Positions 5,532 to 10,042 of a stretch of DNA of 10,042 bases are shown here, piece by piece. The stretch is from an uncultured Bacteroidales bacterium. Its GTDB lineage: Bacteria > Bacteroidota > Bacteroidia > Bacteroidales > ML635J-15. Where the stretch lies: assembly GCA_905233405.1 (NCBI GenBank), contig CAJOEG010000036.1, positions 577 through 10,618 on the forward strand. Direction: 5' to 3'. The notes below the pieces were generated by a model. The model was given only the letters and a program-made list of their open reading frames with translations, searched no databases and was not told the DNA's origin. A program made the position numbers and the translations under genes. Position 1 is the first letter of the stretch, and each line of letters starts with the position of its first letter.

Positions 5532-7799
5532 ATGAGACATTTTATTATCACACTAGCACTATTGTTTGTCACTACATTATGTGTGGCTCAAAATAAAACC
5601 AAAACCATTCAGTTGCCTCCAAGTTTTAAGTCAGAAACAATAAATGACGAAATAGACCACATTTATGTTTACCCGCCATCAGCACAGCTTATTGCAGACG
5701 ACATAGCAGAAAGCGACAAAAACGGCACTTTTTACAAAGTAGCCATACTTGTTCCAGTAAATACAACGATTAAAAATTCTGGAACTTGGGAAACATTAGA
5801 CAACGGGCAAGCAATCTGGAGACTTCGTCTTTCAAGCGAAGGAGCAAAAGCCTCGGCACTATACTTCGACAAATTTGACATTCCATCAGGTGCTTCTGTT
5901 TATGTTTACACAAGTGACAGGAAAACCGTTGATGGACCTTATCATCGCAGCGACAATCCTGATGGCAATGAATATGTAATTGGCAACATCTTGGGAGATG
6001 ACATTACCATCGAATATAATGCTCCGATGACAAAATCTCCTGACGGAACAATCTCCTTCGACAATACCACACCTATTATAAATATAGGCGAATTCGGATA
6101 TGTATATCGCGGAGAAGGTGGGTTTGAAAGAGGTACACGCGCTGGTATATGTCATAGAGCATCTGAAAATTGCGAAGTTAATGTTAATTGTTCTGTCGGT
6201 GCAGATTGGAGGATACAGCAACGAGGAGTTGCAAGGATATACCTTCGCGAAGGTCTTAAAGCAGGTTACTGCACAGGGACTCTTATAAATAATACCAGAA
6301 ACGATGGAACTCCGTATTTCCTAACTGCTGACCACTGTGGACCTACTGCTACCGAAAGCAACTTTAACCAATGGGTATTCCGCTTCAACTACGAGGCTTC
6401 TGGCTGTTCTAATCCAATATCAGAATCTTCTATAAACTACACCGATTTCACCGGCTGTTCTAAGGTTGCGGAAGGTTCAAACAACGGTGGCTCGGACTTC
6501 TATTTGCTTAAACTGAATAATTTTACTAAGCAGAATGCTATAAATATTGGCGCTATATATAATGGTTGGGACAGAAGCACAACAGCAAAAAGTGGTGGCG
6601 GAGTAGGAATACACCACCCTGCTGGCGACATAAAAAAGATTTCTTTCTATACCACAACACCAACAACTACAACCTACTACGGAGGAAGCAGCATGACTGG
6701 AGCAAATGGTGCACACTGGAAAATAGATTGGCAAAACTCAGGCGACAAAACAGGTGTTACCGAGGGCGGTTCTTCTGGTTCTCCCATTTTTAATTCAGAC
6801 AAGAGGGTATTCGGAACGTTAAGCGGAGGTCTGTCTACATGTACTGCATCGGCAAGCGATAGATACGACCTATACGGCAAAATGTCATATCACTGGGACA
6901 ACCCTGCTAACGGAAGCGGTAATAAACATCAGTTGAAACCATGGCTCGACCCTGCAAATACAGGAGCTATGACTTGTAACTTCTACGATCCTGCCAACGG
7001 CAATTATCATCCGCCTATTTTTTCTTACGATTTCGAATCGTGTACTCCATGGACTGTTGACAACTTCTCCCCCTGTGAAACATACGATGCCGATAACCTG
7101 TCTACATACGGGATAACAGATGTTGCTTTCAATAATTCAGGATATACAGGGGCATACATTGCATTCCAAAGTGGCAAAGCTAACGACTTTACAGCTCATA
7201 AAGGAACAATGTTCGGTTGTTGTATGGCTGCTATGAATGGTCAGAACGAAGACTGGTTCATTACACCTGCGACAGAAATTACCGACGGAATAAAAATTTC
7301 GTTCTGGGCTCGCTCTGCAAACGACACATACGGACTTGAGCAGTTTAGAGTTGCCGTTTCAACTGACGATGAAAATTATACATACATTGCCGGCGACTCA
7401 AACTCATCGATAAGTGCACCAGTAAGATGGACTCAATTTATATACGACTTGTCAGATTATGCAGGACAGACTTTGTATATTGCAATAATCTGTGTATCAT
7501 ACGATGTATTTGCATTTTTCATTGATGATATTGTCATTGGGACAGATGTTGAAACGGAAATGATAGAAGCGGATGATGTAAGTATTTTCCCTAACCCTGC
7601 AAAAGATAACATAATGATAAGTCTACCTGACGACAATGCCACAATAAGCATCACGAATATTCTTGGGCAAACAATAAAAATCATAAACGCTACAACAACA
7701 AACGAAACCATTTCGCTCGACGGTATGGAAAGAGGAATATACTTCTTCAACATCAGACTTCAGGACAAAACTATTACCCAAAAGGTTATTGTAGAATAA
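5532..7799 (+). CDS. T9SS-exported lysyl-endopeptidase-like serine protease with cleaved-adhesin-type domain
   Basis: The 755-residue protein starts with a signal peptide (MRHFIITLALLFVTTLCVAQ). A pro-region spans about 21-205. A chymotrypsin-fold catalytic domain (about 206-480) begins with ICHRASENCEVNVNC and resembles Achromobacter Lys-C (S1). It has His268 in FLTADHC, Asp322 in SDFYLLKL, Ser415 in EGGSSGSPIF and IHHPAGDIKK. Asp446 (SDRYDLYGK) aligns with the Lys-C specificity Asp225, predicting cleavage after Lys. Residues about 496-670 (FSYDFES...DWFITPATEI...FFIDDIVIG) match the cleaved-adhesin type seen in gingipains. Residues about 683-755 form a type-A T9SS sorting tail (SIFPNPAKD...LGQTIKI...GIYFFNI...KVIVE). 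By family knowledge it is exported across the outer membrane by T9SS, then surface-bound or released, degrading peptides. P. gingivalis PepK is the nearest known analogue. The gene is monocistronic, between a predicted promoter and a strong terminator. Confidence 0.93.
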   Translation: MRHFIITLALLFVTTLCVAQNKTKTIQLPPSFKSETINDEIDHIYVYPPSAQLIADDIAESDKNGTFYKVAILVPVNTTIKNSGTWETLDNGQAIWRLRLSSEGAKASALYFDKFDIPSGASVYVYTSDRKTVDGPYHRSDNPDGNEYVIGNILGDDITIEYNAPMTKSPDGTISFDNTTPIINIGEFGYVYRGEGGFERGTRAGICHRASENCEVNVNCSVGADWRIQQRGVARIYLREGLKAGYCTGTLINNTRNDGTPYFLTADHCGPTATESNFNQWVFRFNYEASGCSNPISESSINYTDFTGCSKVAEGSNNGGSDFYLLKLNNFTKQNAINIGAIYNGWDRSTTAKSGGGVGIHHPAGDIKKISFYTTTPTTTTYYGGSSMTGANGAHWKIDWQNSGDKTGVTEGGSSGSPIFNSDKRVFGTLSGGLSTCTASASDRYDLYGKMSYHWDNPANGSGNKHQLKPWLDPANTGAMTCNFYDPANGNYHPPIFSYDFESCTPWTVDNFSPCETYDADNLSTYGITDVAFNNSGYTGAYIAFQSGKANDFTAHKGTMFGCCMAAMNGQNEDWFITPATEITDGIKISFWARSANDTYGLEQFRVAVSTDDENYTYIAGDSNSSISAPVRWTQFIYDLSDYAGQTLYIAIICVSYDVFAFFIDDIVIGTDVETEMIEADDVSIFPNPAKDNIMISLPDDNATISITNILGQTIKIINATTTNETISLDGMERGIYFFNIRLQDKTITQKVIVE

Positions 7800-7804
7800 C
7801 AAAT

Positions 7805-7839
7805 AAAAAATCCTCGCCATACAAATGCGAGGATTTTTT
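7805..7839. terminator. Strong bidirectional-type intrinsic terminator
   Basis: TCCTCGC (7811-7817) pairs perfectly with GCGAGGA (7827-7833) around a 9-base loop. It is flanked by six A (7805-7810) and seven T (7834-7840) that can extend the stem and form the U-tract. It starts 5 bp after the protease stop and ends that transcript. The symmetric A and T flanks would also stop transcription arriving on the - strand. Confidence 0.92.
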
Positions 7840-7847
7840 TATCACTA

Positions 7848-7969
7848 TTAATTACCCATTATCCATTTATTTGCCCCCTGAGCGTTAGTCGAAGGGTGGC
7901 TAATTACTAATTATCCATTGCTAATTATCCATTGCTAATTATCCATTGTTAATTATCCATTGTTAACTA
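7848..7969. repeat. 7-bp-register array, split by a palindrome
   Basis: After the terminator, heptads run TTAATTA, CCCATTA, TCCATTT (starts 7848, 7855, 7862). After a G+C-rich palindrome (7873-7900) the pattern resumes as alternating CTAATTA and TCCATTG units (starts 7900, 7907, 7914, then every 7 bp to 7963), with a 14-bp dimer repeated four times between 7907 and 7962. The last units change C to T (TTAATTA, TTAACTA) and run straight into the promoter of the DUF2851 gene. It is a non-coding tandem repeat without spacers. Confidence 0.85.
7873..7900. repeat. REP-like palindrome inside the 7-bp array
   Basis: The GCC/CCCT left arm (7873-7879) pairs with AGGG/GGC in the right arm (7893-7900) with one bulged T at 7897. 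The CCCTGAGCG...GTCGAAGGG sequence resembles the widespread CCCTGAGCGnAGTCGAAGGG dispersed palindromes I know from several bacterial phyla including Bacteroidetes. It is G+C-rich against an A/T-rich array and interrupts its register (7848 and 7900 are not a multiple of 7 apart), which suggests insertion. No transposase lies in the window. Confidence 0.7.
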
Positions 7970-7975
7970 TATTTG
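7946..7975 (+). promoter_or_regulatory. Predicted promoter of the DUF2851 gene, overlapping the repeat array
   Basis: TATATTTG (7968-7975) matches TAnnTTTG at every defined position, and TTG (7946-7948), the end of a TCCATTG repeat unit, lies 19 bp upstream as the -33 element. A start near 7982 would leave a leader of about 11 nt to the ATG at 7993. This is the best promoter match in the window. Confidence 0.6.
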
Positions 7976-7992
7976 CAACAAACAACATTACC

Positions 7993-9270
7993 ATGCACGA
8001 GGACTTTTTGCATTTCATATACAAGAACCGTCTGTGGACAAAAGGCACGGAACTTCTTACCGACAACACTCCTTTCGAGATAATTGACACAGGTCTCCAT
8101 AACCACGATTCAGGACCGGATTTCTTCAACGCGAAAATCAAGATTGACGGAATTGTATGGGCAGGCAACGTCGAAATACATGTGAACGCCTCCGACTGGC
8201 ACAGGCATCACCACGACGGCGACCACGCCTACGACAACGTCATATTGCATGTGGTTTACAACTACGACTGCGACATTGTCCTGCAAAACGGACGCACCTT
8301 GCCCACTTGGGAAATTTCGTTTCCACAGACCGTATTCAACCGCTACTCCGACTTCAAACTCAATGGAAAGGCAATCGCCTGTGCTGACTACATCGACCTC
8401 GTGGATGACATACATATTGCAATGTGGATGGAAAAAATGGCAGTCGAAAGGCTGGAATACAAGTCGGAACACATTGCCGAAATACTAAAGTTCACAAACG
8501 GCAACTGGAACGAAACACTCTACATCGTCCTTGCTCGCAACTTCGGATTCGGCACAAATGCACTGCCGTTCGAGCAACTTGCGATGCACACGCCGCTAAA
8601 CGTCATGCTACACAACGCCGACAACCCGTTTGCTCTCGAAGCAATAATATTCGGTCAGGCAGGAATGCTTGTCAGCCAGCCAAACGACGAATACACTAAA
8701 AAACTTGCCGAAGAATACCTTTTTCAACAAAAGAAATACAATCTGACGCCAATTCCAGAATCGATATGGAAACGCTCTAAGATGCATCCCGTCAATTCGC
8801 CCGAAACACGCCTTGCACAGTTCGCCTCCACAATGCAGAAATTTCAATCACTTTCCGACAGCATACTCAACAATCGCTTCGACCGTAGCATTTTCAACGA
8901 CTTGAAATTGTCTGATTATTGGAAAACACATTTTTCGCTCGGCAAAATTTCTTCAAAAAACAAGGAAACAAAAATAGGCAACCAAACCATTGACACAATA
9001 TTGATAAATACTGTAGTCCCGTTTTCGTACATATACTCCAAGACGACAAACACAAACTTTGACAGCGAAAAAATCATAGATTTTATGCGTACCATCAAGG
9101 CCGAAGACAACAGGGAAACCCGCGCATTTGCAGGAATTGACAAAATAGTATGCAACAACGCCCTAGACTCACAAGCAATGCTAAACCTGAAGAAAAATTA
9201 TTGCGACCACAAACGTTGCCTCAACTGCAACATAGGATTCCAGATAATGAAAGAAATTAACAAGATTTAA
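7993..9270 (+). CDS. DUF2851 family protein, possible nuclease-like fold
   Basis: The 425-residue cytoplasmic protein matches the Bacteroidetes DUF2851 family. It starts with the typical MHEDFLHFIYKNRLW and then the conserved block (38-90) HDSGPDFFNAKI, WAGNVEIHV, SDWHRHHHDGDHAYDNVILHVVY. The C-terminus carries C404-x-H406-x2-C409-x2-C412 (CDHKRCLNC), a probable metal site. The spacing of D43 in GPDF and E61/H63 in NVEIH recalls a PD-(D/E)XK nuclease core with His in place of Lys. That is my inference and not an established activity. I chose ATG 7993 because the frame extends further upstream only through the repeat array (a TTG at 7960) and would overlap the promoter; the family also starts here. 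There are no membrane segments. It is single-gene, with a weak repeat-rich spacer before the convergent gene. Confidence 0.9.
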   Translation: MHEDFLHFIYKNRLWTKGTELLTDNTPFEIIDTGLHNHDSGPDFFNAKIKIDGIVWAGNVEIHVNASDWHRHHHDGDHAYDNVILHVVYNYDCDIVLQNGRTLPTWEISFPQTVFNRYSDFKLNGKAIACADYIDLVDDIHIAMWMEKMAVERLEYKSEHIAEILKFTNGNWNETLYIVLARNFGFGTNALPFEQLAMHTPLNVMLHNADNPFALEAIIFGQAGMLVSQPNDEYTKKLAEEYLFQQKKYNLTPIPESIWKRSKMHPVNSPETRLAQFASTMQKFQSLSDSILNNRFDRSIFNDLKLSDYWKTHFSLGKISSKNKETKIGNQTIDTILINTVVPFSYIYSKTTNTNFDSEKIIDFMRTIKAEDNRETRAFAGIDKIVCNNALDSQAMLNLKKNYCDHKRCLNCNIGFQIMKEINKI

Positions 9271-9273
9271 AAG

Positions 9274-9305
9274 AGGCTGACAGGCTAACAGGCTTAAAGG
9301 CGTTA
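9274..9305. repeat. Short 8-bp-register AGGC repeat
   Basis: Four degenerate octamers start at 9274, 9282, 9290 and 9298, each beginning AGGC (AGGCTGAC, AGGCTAAC, AGGCTTAA, AGGCGTTA), right after the DUF2851 stop. The 70-bp convergent gap holds nothing else clear. AAAGGC (9296-9301) can pair with GCCTTT (9321-9326) and GGC with GCC outside it, but a 19-base loop and lack of a T-run make this a poor terminator. Confidence 0.55.
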
Positions 9306-9339
9306 AAATGGAGCGAGCAAGCCTTTGCCTTCAATTCTT

Positions 9340-10042
9340 TCACTCCAAATCCTCGATATACGAATAAATATACTTGTTGTCCGGTGTAAGCCTAATCCTT
9401 GCACTTAGCGGTCGAACCGACTTTACATGGTCAACATTCCAAAGGAAAGATTTTAACGAATAATCAGAAAGCTTGCGTGAATCCTTGAAAATCAGTTCAT
9501 ATCTAAATGGTATCAAAATGCTGCGGACAGTGTCGTTTACAGGAACGGAGAAATTCTTAATACGTGCTTCGCGCCAATCATACGACTCTCCCTCAGCATC
9601 AAACGTTTGCAATGCAATCAGGAAATCATCGGAAGTATCTTTCTGCATATAAGTCATTTCGACATCCATTCTCACATAACGAGAATTTGAAAGCGCAACG
9701 AACGGGGTGTCAAGCAAGGTCATCCATTCATTATCAACATCGTAGCCCGTGAGATCGTAGGTGTGGTCAAATACTGGCTTTGGCATTTCACATTCAGGTT
9801 TCTCGGTCTTGGACAAAACATAAATTTCGGCACCTATATATTCCGAATAGTCAAGCACATACGGATAGTGCCGTCTTACTGCATACATTTCAAAGTCGTC
9901 GAGGTTGGCAGCGACCAAATATTCAGCATCTTCGGTTTCAAGTTGGGAACACAATGCCGATGGATCGTAGCCTGCATATTTGTTTTCTATCTTTTTACCA
10001 TATTTATTTTCGTAATACCCAATAAATTTGTCACTAAATTTG
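9340..10042 (-). CDS. C-terminal part of an unrecognised protein (5' end outside window)
   Basis: The frame ends at TGA 9342-9340 and stays open to the right edge (visible N-terminal side ...KFSDKFIGYYENKYG), giving about 233 residues. The TTG at 9954 is only an internal codon. The visible part is soluble, with acidic and aromatic beta-rich stretches (EYLVAANLDDFEMYAV, GAEIYVLSK, RYVRMDVEMTYM, DDFLIALQTF, RSILIPFRYELIF, ARIRLTPDNKYIYSYIEDLE). A segment like YPYVLDYSEYIGAEIYVLSK resembles the periplasmic tails of some polytopic glycosyltransferases, but no membrane helix is in view, so that is only a weak guess. It is convergent with the DUF2851 gene. Confidence 0.75.
   Translation of the reverse strand, partial: KFSDKFIGYYENKYGKKIENKYAGYDPSALCSQLETEDAEYLVAANLDDFEMYAVRRHYPYVLDYSEYIGAEIYVLSKTEKPECEMPKPVFDHTYDLTGYDVDNEWMTLLDTPFVALSNSRYVRMDVEMTYMQKDTSDDFLIALQTFDAEGESYDWREARIKNFSVPVNDTVRSILIPFRYELIFKDSRKLSDYSLKSFLWNVDHVKSVRPLSARIRLTPDNKYIYSYIEDLE

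Noticed and set aside
7859..7959. Possible DnaA-box cluster (five TTATCCA copies)
   Set aside because: All copies continue with TT instead of the CA or CACA ending of the DnaA box. They recur only as part of the 7-bp tandem array, and no replication gene is adjacent.
7900..7969. Possible CRISPR array
   Set aside because: Units are 7 or 14 bp, contiguous and without unique spacers, and no cas gene is present.
7960..7992. Upstream TTG start for the DUF2851 gene
   Set aside because: It lies inside the 7-bp repeat and over the promoter. The ATG at 7993 gives the family's usual N-terminus.
8110..8472. 120-residue open frame on the - strand
   Set aside because: It lies opposite the conserved DUF2851 block. 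Its Val/His-rich composition mirrors that block, so it is a shadow frame.
9291..9329. Hairpin in the convergent gap as a terminator
   Set aside because: The stem is only six pairs plus three outside a bulge, with a 19-base loop and no clear T-run, and it is formed partly from the tandem repeat.

Overview
The window reads as a chromosomal segment of a Bacteroidetes bacterium, most likely order Bacteroidales. The signs are a type IX secretion C-terminal sorting domain on a secreted protease, the order rpmB-rpmG-DUF4295-ftsY, a DUF2851 protein, start codons preceded by A/T-rich leaders rather than Shine-Dalgarno sequences, and promoter-like TTG...TAnnTTTG boxes. There is no mobile-element gene, CRISPR array, tRNA or rRNA.

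Layout. The left edge (1-1119, + strand) holds the tail of an unrecognised gene followed 4 bp later by a protein-kinase-fold protein whose catalytic motifs are degenerate (predicted pseudokinase). An unusual repeat-rich spacer (1120-1295) leads to a LOG-family nucleotide phosphoribohydrolase gene (1296-1997). A hairpin and an outer-membrane beta-barrel gene (2065-2832) follow. On the - strand, a core operon runs from right to left: rpmB (bL28), rpmG (bL33), a 50-residue DUF4295 gene, an intrinsic terminator, then ftsY and a secreted hypothetical protein whose ATG directly abuts the ftsY stop. From a 243-bp divergent promoter region (5289-5531) the + strand encodes a 755-residue exported protease (5532-7799). 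It has a lysyl-endopeptidase-like S1 catalytic domain, a cleaved-adhesin-type domain and a T9SS sorting tail, and is closed by a strong terminator. A second repeat-rich spacer (7800-7992) precedes a DUF2851 gene (7993-9270). The right edge holds the 3' part of a convergent - strand gene (9340-10042).

How the genes relate. rpmB, rpmG, DUF4295 and ftsY link ribosome assembly with SRP-dependent membrane targeting. The outer-membrane protein and the T9SS protease are envelope or export products. The kinase-like gene sits in a signalling-like operon cut by the window edge. I see no complete new defence or biosynthetic system.

The most unusual material is intergenic. Two spacers each combine a 7-bp-register A/T-rich array with a REP-like palindrome. 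Two spacers also carry 8-bp-register degenerate arrays, one of them filling essentially the whole stretch up to the LOG start codon. At the DUF2851 gene, a repeat unit appears to supply the -33 box of an otherwise perfect Bacteroidetes promoter.
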